Shown here piece after piece: positions 8,034 through 19,300 of a DNA stretch of 64,000 nt. Below the pieces are notes generated by a model that did no database searches, was not told the DNA's origin, and worked only from the letters and a program-made list of their open reading frames with translations. The DNA comes from Rhipicephalus microplus. Its lineage: Eukaryota; Arthropoda; Arachnida; Ixodida; Ixodidae. Numbering within the stretch: position 1 is the first letter of the stretch; each line of letters opens with the position of its first letter. The stretch is from positions 8,648,001-8,712,000 of the forward strand of contig NC_134701.1 of assembly GCF_043290135.1 (NCBI RefSeq), given 5' to 3'. The position numbers and the translations under genes are program-made.

Positions 8034-10060
8034 GGACTGTCTCCGTGGCGCAATTGGCTAGCGCGATCGGCTGTTAACCGAAAGGTTGGAGTTTCGAGCC
8101 CACCCGTCGGTGGTGCGGCGCTTTTTTTTCTTTGGGCTGATAGCATTGAAGGTATGTTCTGATGGTGGTGAGAGTAGAGCAGGAGTGTCTCCGCGGCGCT
8201 ATTGGCTAGCGTGATCGGCTGTTAACCGAAAGTTTGGAGGTTCGAGCCCACCCGGTGGTGGTGCGGCGCTTTTTTTTTCCGTGGGCTGATAGCTTTGAAG
8301 ATATGTTCTGATGGTGGTGAGAGTGGAGCAGGACTGTCCCCGTGGCGCAATTGGCTAGCGCGATCGGCTGTTAACCAAAAGGTCGGAGGTTCGAGCCCAC
8401 CCGGTGGTGGTGCGGTGCTTTTTTTTCTTTGGGCTGATGGCTTTGAAGATATGTTCTTATGGTGGTGAGAGTGGAGCAGGACTGTCTCCGTGGCGCAATT
8501 GGCTTGCGCGATCGGCTGTTAACCGAAACGTTGGAGGTTCGAGCCTACCCGGTGGTTGTGCGGCGCTTTTTTTCTGTGGGCTGATTGCTTTGAAGATATG
8601 TTCTGATGGTGGTGAGAGTGGAGCAGGACTGTCTCTGTGGCGCAATTGGCTAGCGTGAGCGGCTGTTAACCGAAAAGTTGGAGGTTCGAGCCCACCCGGT
8701 GGTGGTGCGGCGCTTTTTTTTCTTTGGGCTGATAGCTTTGAAGATATGTTCTGATGGTGGTGAGAGTGGAGCAGGACTGTCTCCATGGCGCAATAGGCAA
8801 GCGCGATCGGCTGTTAACCAAACGGTCGGAGGTTCGAGCCCACCCGGTGGTGGTATGGCGCTTGTTTTTCTTTGGGCTGATAGCTTTGAAGATATGTTCT
8901 GATGGTGGTGAGAGTGGAGCAGGACTCTCTCCGTGGCGCAATTGGCTAGTGCGATCGGCTGTTAACCGAAAGGTTGGAGTTTCGAGCCCACCCGGTGGTG
9001 GTGCGGCGCTTTTTTTTTCTTTGGGCTGATAGCTTTGAAGATATGTTCTGATGATGGTGAGAGGGAGGCAGGACTGCATCCGTGGCGCAACTGGCTAGCG
9101 CGATCGGCTGTTAACCGAAAAGTCGGAGGTTCGAGCCCACCCAGTGGTGGTGCGGCGCTTTTTTTTCTTTGGGCTGATACCTTTAAGATATGTTCTGATG
9201 GTGGTGAGAGTGGAGCAGGACTGTCTCCGTGGCGCAATTGGCTTGCGCGATCGGCTGTTAACCGAAAGGTTGGAGTTTCGAGCCCTCCCGGGTGTGGTGT
9301 GTTGCTTTTTTTTGCGCTGATAGCTTTGAAGATATGTTCTGATGGTGGTGAGAGTGGAGCAGGACTGTCTCCGTGGCGCAATTGGCTAGCGCGATCAGCT
9401 GTTAACCGAAAGGTTGGAGGTTTGAGCCCACCCGGTGGTGGTGCGGCGCTTTTTTTCTTTGCGCTGATAGCTTTGAAGATATGTTCTGATGGTGGGGAGA
9501 GTGGAGCAAGACTGTCTCCGTGGCGCAGTGGGCTAGCGCGATCGGCTGTTAACTGAAAGGTTTGAGTTTCGTGCCCTCCCAGGATTGGTGTGTTTCTTTT
9601 TTCTTTGTGGTAATAGCTTTTAAGATATGTTCTGATGGTGGTGAGAGTGGAGCAGGACTGTCTTTGTGGCGCAATTGGCTAGCGCGATAGGCTGTTATCC
9701 GAAAGTTTGGAGGTTTGAGCCCACCCAGTGGGGGTGCGGTGCTTTTTTTTTCTTTGGGGTGATAGCTCTGAAGAAATGGTCTGACGGTGGTGAGAGTGGA
9801 GCAGGACGGTCTCCGTGGCGCAATTCGCTAGCGCGATCGGCTGTTAACCGAAAAGTTGGAGGTGCGAGCCCTCCCAGGTGGCTTGTGTTGCTTTTTTCTT
9901 TGCGCTGATATCTTTGAAGATATGTTCTGATGGTGGTGAGAGTGGAGCACGATTGTCTCCGTGGCGCAATGGGCTAGCGCGATCGGCTGTTGACCGAAAG
10001 GTTGGAGTTTCGAGCCCTCCCGGGAATGGTGTGTTGCTTTTTTCTTTGCGCTGATAGCTT
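8034..10060 (+). repeat. Connecting mosaic of monomers
   Basis: These monomers bridge the 8-kb block and the 6.3-kb tandem pair. The part 8034-8650 resembles 15785-16400, 26220-26880 and 33275-33940. The part from about 9030 onward is the first copy of the recurring GGGAGGCAGGACTGCATCC module. Nothing other than array monomers is seen. Confidence 0.7.
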
Positions 10061-10740
10061 TGAAGATATGTTCTGATGGTGGTGAAGTGGAGCAAGACTG
10101 TCTCTGTGGCGCAATTGGCTAGCGCGATCGGCTGTTAACCGAAAAGTCGGAGGTTCGAGCCCACCCAGTGGTGGTGCGGCGCTTTTTTTTCTTTGGGCTG
10201 ATACCTTTAAGATATGTTCTGATGGTGGTGAGAGTGGAGCAGGACTGTCTCCGTGGCGCAATTGGCTTGCGCTATCGGCTGTTAACCGAAAGGTTGGAGG
10301 TTCGAGCCCACCCGGTGGTGGTGCGGCGCTTTTTTTCTTTGGGCTGATAGCTTGAAGGTATGTTCTGATGGTGGTGAGAGTAGAGCAGGACTGTCTCCGT
10401 GGCGCAATTGGCTAGCGCGATCGGCTGTTAACCGAAAGGTTGGAGTTTCGAGCCCTCCCGGGAGTGGTGTGTTGCTTTTTCCTTTGCGCTGATAGCTTTG
10501 AAGATATGTTCTGATAGTGGTGAGAGTGGAGCACGACTGTCTCCGTGGCGCAGTTGGCTAGCGCGATCGGCTGTGAACCGAAAGGTTGGAGGTTCGAGCC
10601 CACCCGGTGGTGGTGCGGCGCTTTTTTTTCTTTGTGCTGATAGCTTTGAAGATATGTTCTGATGGTGGTGAGAGTGGAGCAGGACTGTCTCCGTGGCGCA
10701 ATTGGCTAGCGTGATTGGCTGTTAACCAAAAGGTTGGAGG
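9030..10740 (+). repeat. Recurring module, first of five copies
   Basis: A run of monomers opening with the rare junction GAGGGAGGCAGGACTGCATC at 9061 recurs with that junction at 13469, 19788, 23904 and 30960. Copies two to five stay alike for at least 2.7 kb (about 18 monomers). The first copy departs at about 10740, where the sister copies have the one-base T-arm deletion and a GCGGTGG tail. Confidence 0.75.
10539..10612 (+). pseudogene. tRNA-Asn-derived monomer with GTG (His-type) anticodon
   Basis: The loop is CTGTGAA, a single T to G change giving anticodon GTG. Everything else is consensus apart from CAGTTGG in the D-loop. The same variant starts at 14948, 16859, 21265, 25382 and 32438, always following a monomer whose T-run is interrupted early (TTTTTCC). 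It is a positional marker of the repeated modules. A functional tRNA-His is unlikely because the G(-1) and identity features of tRNA-His are absent. Confidence 0.75.
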
Positions 10741-12452
10741 TTCGAGCCCACCCGGTGGTGGTGCAGCGCTTTTTTTTCTTTGGGCTGATAGCTTTGAAGG
10801 TATGTTCTGATGGTGGTGAGAGTAGAGCAGGACTGTCTCCGTGGCGCAATAGGCTTGTGCGATCGGCTGTTAACCGAAAGGTTGGAGTTTCGAGCCATCC
10901 CGGGAGTGGTGTGTTGCTTTTTTCTTTGCGCTGATAGCTTTGAAGATATGTTCTGATTGTGGTGAGAGTGGAGCACGACTGTCTCCGTGGCGCAGTTGGC
11001 TAGCGCGATCGGCCGTTAACAGAAAGGTCGGAGGTTCGAGCCCACCCGGTGGTGGTGCGGCGCTTTTTTTCTTTGTGCTGATAGCTTTGAAGATATGTTC
11101 TGATGGTGGTGAGAGTGGAGCAGGACGGTCCCCGTGGCACAATTCGCTAGCGCGATTGGCTGTTAACCGAAAAGTTTGAGGTTCGAGCCCTCCCGAGTGG
11201 GGTGTGTTGCTTTTTTCTTTGCGCTGATAGCTTTGAAGATATGTTCTGATGGTGGTGAGAGTGGAGCAGGACTGTCTCCGTGGCGCAATTGGCTAGCGCG
11301 ATCGGCTGTTAACCGAAAGGTTGGAGTTTCGAGCCCACCCGGTGGTGGTGCAGCGCTTTTTTTTCTTTGGGCTGATAGCTTTGAAGGTATGTTCTGATGG
11401 TGGTGAGAGTAGAGCAGGACTGTCTCCGTGGCGCAATAGGCTAGTGCGATCGGCTGTTAACCGAAAGGTTGGAGTTTCGAGCCATCCCGGGAGTGGTGTG
11501 TTGCTTTTTTCTTTGCGCTGATAGCTTTGAAGATATGTTCTGATGGTGGTGAGAGTGGAGCACGACTGTCTCCGTGGCGCAGTTGGCTAGCGCGATCGGC
11601 CGTTAACAGAAAGGTCGGAGGTTCGAGCCCACCCGGTGGTGGTGCGGCGCTTTTTTTTCTTTGTGCTGATAGCTTTGAAGATATGTTCTGATGGTGGTGA
11701 GAGTGGAGCAGGACGGTCCCCGTGGCACAATTCGCTAGAGCGATTGGCTGTTAACCGAAAAGTTGGAGGTTCGAGCCCTCCCGAGTGGGGTGTGTTGCTT
11801 TTTTCTTTGCGCTGATAGCTTTGAAGATATGTTCTGATGGTGGTGAGAGTGGAGCACGATTGTCTCCGTGGCGCAATTGGCTAACGCGATCTTCTGTTAA
11901 CCGAAAGGTTGGAGGTTCGAGCCCACCCGGTGGTGGTGCGGCGCTTTTTTTTCTTTGCGCTGATAGCTTTGAAGGTATGATCTGACGGTGGTGAGAGTGG
12001 AGCACGACTGTCTCCGTGGCGCAATGGGCTAGCGTGATCGGCTGTTAACCGAAAGGTTGGAGGTTCGAGCCCACCCGGTGGTGGTGCGGCGCTTTTTTTT
12101 CTGTGGGCTGATAGCTTTGAAGATATGTTCTGATGGTGGTGAGAGTGGAGCAGGACTGTCTCCGTGGCGAAATTGGCTAGCGCGATTGGCTGTTAACCGA
12201 AAGGTTGGAGGTTCGGGCCCACCCGGTAGTGGTGCGGTGCTTTTTTTCTTTGGGCTGATAGCTTTGAAGATATGTTCTGATGGTGGTGAGAGTGACGCAG
12301 GACTGTCTCCGTGGCGCAATTGGCTAGCGCGATCGGCTGTTAGCCAAAAGTTCGGAGGTTTGAGCCCACCCGGTTGTGGTGCGGCGCTTTTTTTTCTTTG
12401 GGCTGATAGCTTTGAAGATATGTACTTATGGTGCTGAGAGTGGAGCAGGACT

Positions 12453-12526
12453 GTCTCCGTGGTGCAATTGGCTAGCGCGATCGGCTGTTAACCAAAAAGT
12501 TGGAGGTTCGAGCCTACCCGGTGGTT
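12453..12526 (+). tRNA. tRNA-Asn(GUU)-like monomer with an interrupted terminator
   Basis: The body has anticodon GTT and variable loop AAAGT. The following T-run is broken to T4-G-T3 (12536-12543), so Pol III termination would be weaker than elsewhere and read-through into the next monomer is possible. The repeated copy near 18850 has the same break. Confidence 0.6.
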
Positions 12527-15242
12527 GTGCGGCGCTTTTGTTTCTGTGGGCTGATCGCTTTGAAGATATGTTCTGATGGAGGTGAGAGGGGAGCAGGACT
12601 GTCTCCGTGGCGCAATTGGCTAGTGTGATCGGCTGTTAACCGAAAAGTTGGAGGTTCGAGCCCACCCGGTGGTGGTGCGGCGCTTTTTTTTTTTGGGCTG
12701 ATAGCTTTGAAGATATGTTATGTAGGTGGTGAGAGTGGAGCAGGACTGTCTCCTTGGCGCAATTGGCTAGCGCGATCGGCTGTTAACCAAACGGTCGGAG
12801 GTTCGAGCCCACCCGGTGGTGGTATGGCGCTTGTTTTTCTTTGGGCTGATAGCTTTGAAGATATGTTCTGATGGTGGTGAGAGTGGAGCAGGACTGTCTC
12901 CGTGGCGCAATTGGCTAGCGCGATCGGCTGTTAACCGAAAGGTTGGAGTTTCGAGCCCACCCGGCGGTGGTGCGGCGCTTTTTTTTCTTTGGGCTGATAG
13001 CTTTGAAGGTATGTTCTGATGGTGGTGAGAGTAGAGCAGGACTGTCTCCGTGGCGCAATTGGCTAGCGCGATCGGCTGTTAACCGAAAGGTTGGAGTTTC
13101 GAGCCCTCCCGGGAGTGGTGTGTTGCTTTTTTCTTTGCGCTGATAGCTTTGAAGATATGTTCTGATGGTGGTAAGAGTGGAGCACGACTGTCTCCGTTGC
13201 GCAGTTGGCTAGCGCGATCGGCTGTTAACCGAAAGGTTGGAAGTTCGAGCCCACGCGGTGGTGGTGCGGCGCTTTTTTTTCTTTGTGCTGATAGCTTTGA
13301 AGATTGTTCTGATGGTGGTGAGAGTGGAGCAGGACTGTCTCCGTGGCGCAACTGCCTAGCGCGATTGGCTGTTAACCAAAAGGTTGGAGGTTCGAGCCAC
13401 CCGGTCGTGGTGCGGTGTTTTTTTTTCTTTGGGCTGATAGCTTTGAAGATATGTTCTGATGATGGTGAGAGGGAGGCAGGACTGCATCCGTGGCGCAACT
13501 GGCTAGCGCGATCGGCTGTTAACCGAAAAGTCGGAGGTTCGAGCCCACCCAGTGGTGGTGCGGCGCTTTTTTTTCTTTGGGCTGATACCTTTAAGATATG
13601 TTCTGATGGTGGTGAGAGTGGAGCAGGACTGTCTCCGTGGCGCAATTGGCTTGCGCGATCGGCTGTTAACCGAAAGGTTGGAGTTTCGAGCCCTCCCGGG
13701 TGTGGTGTGTTGCTTTTTTTTTGCGCTGATAGCTTTGAAGGTATGTTCTGATGGTGGTGAGAGTGGAGCAGGACTGTCTCCGTGGCGCAATTGGCTAGCG
13801 CGATCAGCTGTTAACCGAAAGGTTGGAGGTTTGAGCCCACCCGGTGGTGGTGCGGCGCTTTTTTTCTTTGCGCTGATAGCTTTGAAGATATGTTCTGATG
13901 GTGGGGAGAGTGGAGCAAGACTGTCTCCGTGGCGCAGTGGGCTAGCGCGATCGGCTGTTAACTGAAAGGTTTGAGTTTCGTGCCCTCCCAGGATTGGTGT
14001 GTTTCTTTTTTCTTTGTGGTAATAGCTTTTAAGATATGTTCTGATGGTGGTGAGAGTGGAGCAGGACTGTCTTTGTGGCGCAATTGGCTAGCGCGATAGG
14101 CTGTTATCCGAAAGTTTGGAGGTTTGAGCCCACCCAGTGGGGGTGCGGTGCTTTTTTTTTCTTTGGGGTGATAGCTCTGAAGAAATGGTCTGACGGTGGT
14201 GAGAGTGGAGCAGGACGGTCTCCGTGGCGCAATTCGCTAGCGCGATCGGCTGTTAACCGAAAAGTTGGAGGTGCGAGCCCTCCCAGGTGGCTTGTGTTGC
14301 TTTTTTCTTTGCGCTGATATCTTTGAAGATATGTTCTGATGGTGGTGAGAGTGGAGCACGATTGTCTCCGTGGCGCAATGGGCTAGCGCGATCGGCTGTT
14401 GACCGAAAGGTTGGAGTTTCGAGCCCTCCCGGGAATGGTGTGTTGCTTTTTTCTTTGCGCTGATAGCTTTGAAGATATGTTCTGATGGTGGTGAAGTGGA
14501 GCAAGACTGTCTCCGTGGCGCAATTGGCTAGCGCGATCGGCTGTTAACCGAAAAGTCGGAGGTTCGAGCCAACCCAGTGGTGGTGCGGCGCTTTTTTTTC
14601 TTTGGGCTGATACCTTTAAGATATGTTCTGATGGTGGTGAGAGTGGAGCAGGACTGTCTCCGTGGCGCAATTGGCTTGCGCGATCGGCTGTTAACCGAAA
14701 GGTTGGAGGTTCGAGCCCACCCGGTGGTGGTGCGGCGCTTTTTTTCTTTGGGCTGATAGCTTGAAGGTATGTTCTGATGGTGGTGAGAGTAGTGCAGGAC
14801 TGTCTCCGTGGCGCAATTGGCTAGCGCGATCGGCTGTTAACCGAAAGGTTGGAGTTTCGAGCCCTCCCGGGAGTGGTGTGTTGCTTTTTCCTTTGCGCTG
14901 ATAGCTTTGAAGATATGTTCTGATAGTGGTGAGAGTGGAGCACGACTGTCTCCGTGGCGCAGTTGGCTAGCGCGATCGGCTGTGAACCGAAAGGTTGGAG
15001 GTTCGAGCCCACCCGGTGGTGGTGCGGCGCTTTTTTTTCTTTGTGCTGATAGCTTTGAAGATATGTTCTGATGGTGGTGAGAGTGGAGCAGGACTGTCTC
15101 CGTGGCGCAATTGGCTAGCGTGATTGGCTGTTAACCAAAAGGTTGGAGGTTCGAGCCACCCGGTGGTGGTGCGGTGGTTTTTTTTCTTTGGGCTGATAGC
15201 TTTGAAGATATGTTCTGATGATGGTGAGAGTGGAGCAGGACT

Positions 15243-15316
15243 GTCTCCGTGGCGCAATTGGCTAGCGCGATCGGCTCTTAACCGAAAACTCGGAGGTTCG
15301 AGCCCACCCAGTGGTG
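15243..15316 (+). pseudogene. tRNA-Asn-derived monomer with CTT anticodon on the normal stem
   Basis: Loop CTCTTAA on the usual ATCGG/CCGAA stem, so the CTT anticodon arose here separately from the ATCTG-stem subtype. The corresponding monomers in the sister blocks (around 21560, 25677 and 32733) have CTGTTAA, so this is a private change in one copy. Confidence 0.7.
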
Positions 15317-16380
15317 GTGCGGCGCTTTTTTTTCTTTGGGCTGATACCTTTAAGGTATGTTCTGATGGTGGTGAGAGTGGAGCAGGAGTGTCTCCGTGGC
15401 GCAATGGGCTAGCGCGATCGGCTGTTAACCGAAAGGTTGGAGTTTCGAGCCCTCCCGGGTGTGGTGTGTTGCTTTTTTCTTTGCGCTGATAGCTTTGAAG
15501 ATATGTTCTGATGGTGGTGAGAGTGCAGCAGGACTGTCTCCGTGGCGCAATCGGCTAGTGCGATCAGCTGTTAACCGAAAGGTTGGAGGTTTGAGCCCAC
15601 CCGGTGGTGGTGCGGCGCTTTTTTTCTTTGCGCTGATAGCTTTGAAGATATGTTCTGATGGTGGTGAGAGTGGAGAAAGACTGTCTCCTTGGCGCAATGG
15701 GCTAGCGCGATCGGCTGTTAACCGAAAGGTTGGAGTTTCGAGCCCTCCCGGGTGTGGTGTGTTGCTTTTTTCTTTGCGCTGATAGCTTTGAAGATATGTT
15801 CTGATGGTGGTGAGAGTGGAGCAGGACTGTCTCCGTGGCGCAATTGGCTAGCGCGATCGGCTGTTAACCGAAAGGTTGGAGTTTCGAGCCCACCCGTCGG
15901 TGGTGCGGCGCTTTTTTTTCTTTGGGCTGATAGCATTGAAGGTATGTTCTGATGGTGGTGAGAGTAGAGCAGGAGTGTCTCCGCGGCGCTATTGGCTAGC
16001 GTATCGGCTGTTAACCGAAAGTTTGGAGGTTCGAGCCCACCCGGTGGTGGTGCGGCGCTTTTTTTTTCCGTGGGCTGATAGCTTTGAAGATATGTTCTGA
16101 TGGTGGTGAGAGTGGAGCAGGACTGTCCCCGTGGCGCAATTGGCTAGCGCGATCGGCTGTTAACCAAAAGGTCGGAGGTTCGAGCCCACCCGGTGGTGGT
16201 GCGGTGCTTTTTTTTCTTTGGGCTGATGGCTTTGAAGATATGTTCTTATGGTGGTGAGAGTGGAGCAGGACTGTCTCCGTGGCGCAATTGGCTTGACCGA
16301 TCGGCTGTTAACCGAAACGTTGGAGGTTCGAGCCTACCCGGTGGTTGTGCGGCGCTTTTTTTTCTGTGGGCTGATTGCTT

Positions 16381-19300
16381 TGAAGATATGTTCTGATGGT
16401 GGTGAAGTGGAGCAAGACTGTCTCTGTGGCGCAATTGGCTAGCGCGATCGGCTGTTAACCGAAAAGTCGGAGGTTCGAGCCCACCCAGTGGTGGTGCGGC
16501 GCTTTTTTTTCTTTGGGCTGATACCTTTAAGATATGTTCTGATGGTGGTGAGAGTGGAGCAGGACTGTCTCCGTGGCGCAATTGGCTTGCGCTATCGGCT
16601 GTTAACCGAAAGGTTGGAGGTTCGAGCCCACCCGGTGGTGGTGCGGCGCTTTTTTTCTTTGGGCTGATAGCTTGAAGGTATGTTCTGATGGTGGTGAGAG
16701 TAGAGCAGGACTGTCTCCGTGGCGCAATTGGCTAGCGCGATCGGCTGTTAACCGAAAGGTTGGAGTTTCGAGCCCTCCCGGGAGTGGTGTGTTGCTTTTT
16801 CCTTTGCGCTGATAGCTTTGAAGATATGTTCTGATAGTGGTGAGAGTGGAGCACAACTGTCTCCGTGGCGCAGTTGGCTAGCGCGATCGGCTGTGAACCG
16901 AAAGGTTGGAGGTTCGAGCCCACCCGGTGGTGGTGCGGCGCTTTTTTTTCTTTGTGCTGATAGCTTTGAAGATATGTTCTGATGGTGGTGAGAGTGGAGC
17001 AGGACTGTCTCCGTGGCGCAGTTGGCTAGCGTGATTGGCTGTTAACCAAAAGGTTGGAGGTTCGAGCCCACCCGGTGGTGGTGCAGCGCTTTTTTTTCTT
17101 TGGGCTGATAGCTTTGAAGGTATGTTCTGATGGTGGTGAGAGTAGAGCAGGACTGTCTCCGTGGCGCAATAGGCTTGTGCGATCGGCTGTTAACCGAAAG
17201 GTTGGAGTTTCGAGCCATCCCGGGAGTGGTGTGTTGCTTTTTTCTTTGCGCTGATAGCTTTGAAGATATGTTCTGATTGTGGTGAGAGTGGAGCACGACT
17301 GTCTCCGTGGCGCAGTTGGCTAGCGCGATCGGCCGTTAACAGAAAGGTCGGAGGTTCGAGCCCACCCGGTGGTGGTGCGGCGCTTTTTTTCTTTGTGCTG
17401 ATAGCTTTGAAGATATGTTCTGATGGTGGTGAGAGTGGAGCAGGACGGTCCCCGTGGCACAATTCGCTAGCGCGATTGGCTGTTAACCGAAAAGTTTGAG
17501 GTTCGAGCCCTCCCGAGTGGGGTGTGTTGCTTTTTTCTTTGCGCTGATAGCTTTGAAGATATGTTCTGATGGTGGTGAGAGTGGAGCAGGACTGTCTCCG
17601 TGGCGCAATTGGCTAGCGCGATCGGCTGTTAACCGAAAGGTTGGAGTTTCGAGCCCACCCGGTGGTGGTGCAGCGCTTTTTTTTCTTTGGGCTGATAGCT
17701 TTGAAGGTATGTTCTGATGGTGGTGAGAGTAGAGCAGGACTGTCTCCGTGGCGCAATAGGCTAGTGCGATCGGCTGTTAACCGAAAGGTTGGAGTTTCGA
17801 GCCATCCCGGGAGTGGTGTGTTGCTTTTTTCTTTGCGCTGATAGCTTTGAAGATATGTTCTGATGGTGGTGAGAGTGGAGCACGACTGTCTCCGTGGCGC
17901 AGTTGGCTAGCGCGATCGGCCGTTAACAGAAAGGTCGGAGGTTCGAGCCCACCCGGTGGTGGTGCGGCGCTTTTTTTTCTTTGTGCTGATAGCTTTGAAG
18001 ATATGTTCTGATGGTGGTGAGAGTGGAGCAGGACGGTCCCCGTGGCACAATTCGCTAGAGCGATTGGCTGTTAACCGAAAAGTTGGAGGTTCGAGCCCTC
18101 CCGAGTGGGGTGTGTTGCTTTTTTCTTTGCGCTGATAGCTTTGAAGATATGTTCTGATGGTGGTGAGAGTGGAGCACGATTGTCTCCGTGGCGCAATTGG
18201 CTAACGCGATCTTCTGTTAACCGAAAGGTTGGAGGTTCGAGCCCACCCGGTGGTGGTGCGGCGCTTTTTTTTCTTTGCGCTGATAGCTTTGAAGGTATGA
18301 TCTGACGGTGGTGAGAGTGGAGCACGACTGTCTCCGTGGCGCAATGGGCTAGCGTGATCGGCTGTTAACCGAAAGGTTGGAGGTTCGAGCCCACCCGGTG
18401 GTGGTGCGGCGCTTTTTTTTCTGTGGGCTGATAGCTTTGAAGATATGTTCTGATGGTGGTGAGAGTGGAGCAGGACTGTCTCCGTGGCGAAATTGGCTAG
18501 CGCGATTGGCTGTTAACCGAAAGGTTGGAGGTTCGGGCCCACCCGGTAGTGGTGCGGTGCTTTTTTTCTTTGGGCTGATAGCTTTGAAGATATGTTCTGA
18601 TGGTGGTGAGAGTGACGCAGGACTGTCTCCGTGGCGCAATTGGCTAGCGCGATCGGCTGTTAGCCAAAAGTTCGGAGGTTTGAGCCCACCCGGTTGTGGT
18701 GCGGCGCTTTTTTTTCTTTGGGCTGATAGCTTTGAAGATATGTACTTATGGTGCTGAGAGTGGAGCAGGACTGTCTCCGTGGTGCAATTGGCTAGCGCGA
18801 TCGGCTGTTAACCAAAAAGTTGGAGGTTCGAGCCTACCCGGTGGTTGTGCGGCGCTTTTGTTTCTGTGGGCTGATCGCTTTGAAGATATGTTCTGATGGA
18901 GGTGAGAGGGGAGCAGGACTGTCTCCGTGGCGCAATTGGCTAGTGTGATCGGCTGTTAACCGAAAAGTTGGAGGTTCGAGCCCACCCGGTGGTGGTGCGG
19001 CGCTTTTTTTTTTGGGCTGATAGCTTTGAAGATATGTTATGTAGGTGGTGAGAGTGGAGCAGGACTGTCTCCTTGGCGCAATTGGCTAGCGCGATCGGCT
19101 GTTAACCAAACGGTCGGAGGTTCGAGCCCACCCGGTGGTGGTATGGCGCTTGTTTTTCTTTGGGCTGATAGCTTTGAAGATATGTTCTGATGGTGGTGAG
19201 AGTGGAGCAGGACTGTCTCCGTGGCGCAATTGGCTAGCGCGATCGGCTGTTAACCGAAAGGTTGGAGTTTCGAGCCCACCCGGCGGTGGTGCGGCGCTTT

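Larger units (their letters stand above)
10061..16380 (+). repeat. 6.32-kb higher-order repeat, copy 1
   Basis: Matches 16381-22440 at an offset that starts at 6320 bp and falls to 6317 bp by 14.8 kb, through small length changes such as T11 against T10 in the T-run near 12690 and 19010. It holds about 43 monomers. The last two monomers of this copy are missing from copy 2. Confidence 0.85.

Noticed and set aside
10539..10612. Genuine tRNA-His, tRNA-Lys, tRNA-Tyr or tRNA-Thr genes
   Set aside because: Only the anticodon differs, mostly by one base, while the rest stays Asn-like; they are variants of the satellite monomer rather than genes of other families.
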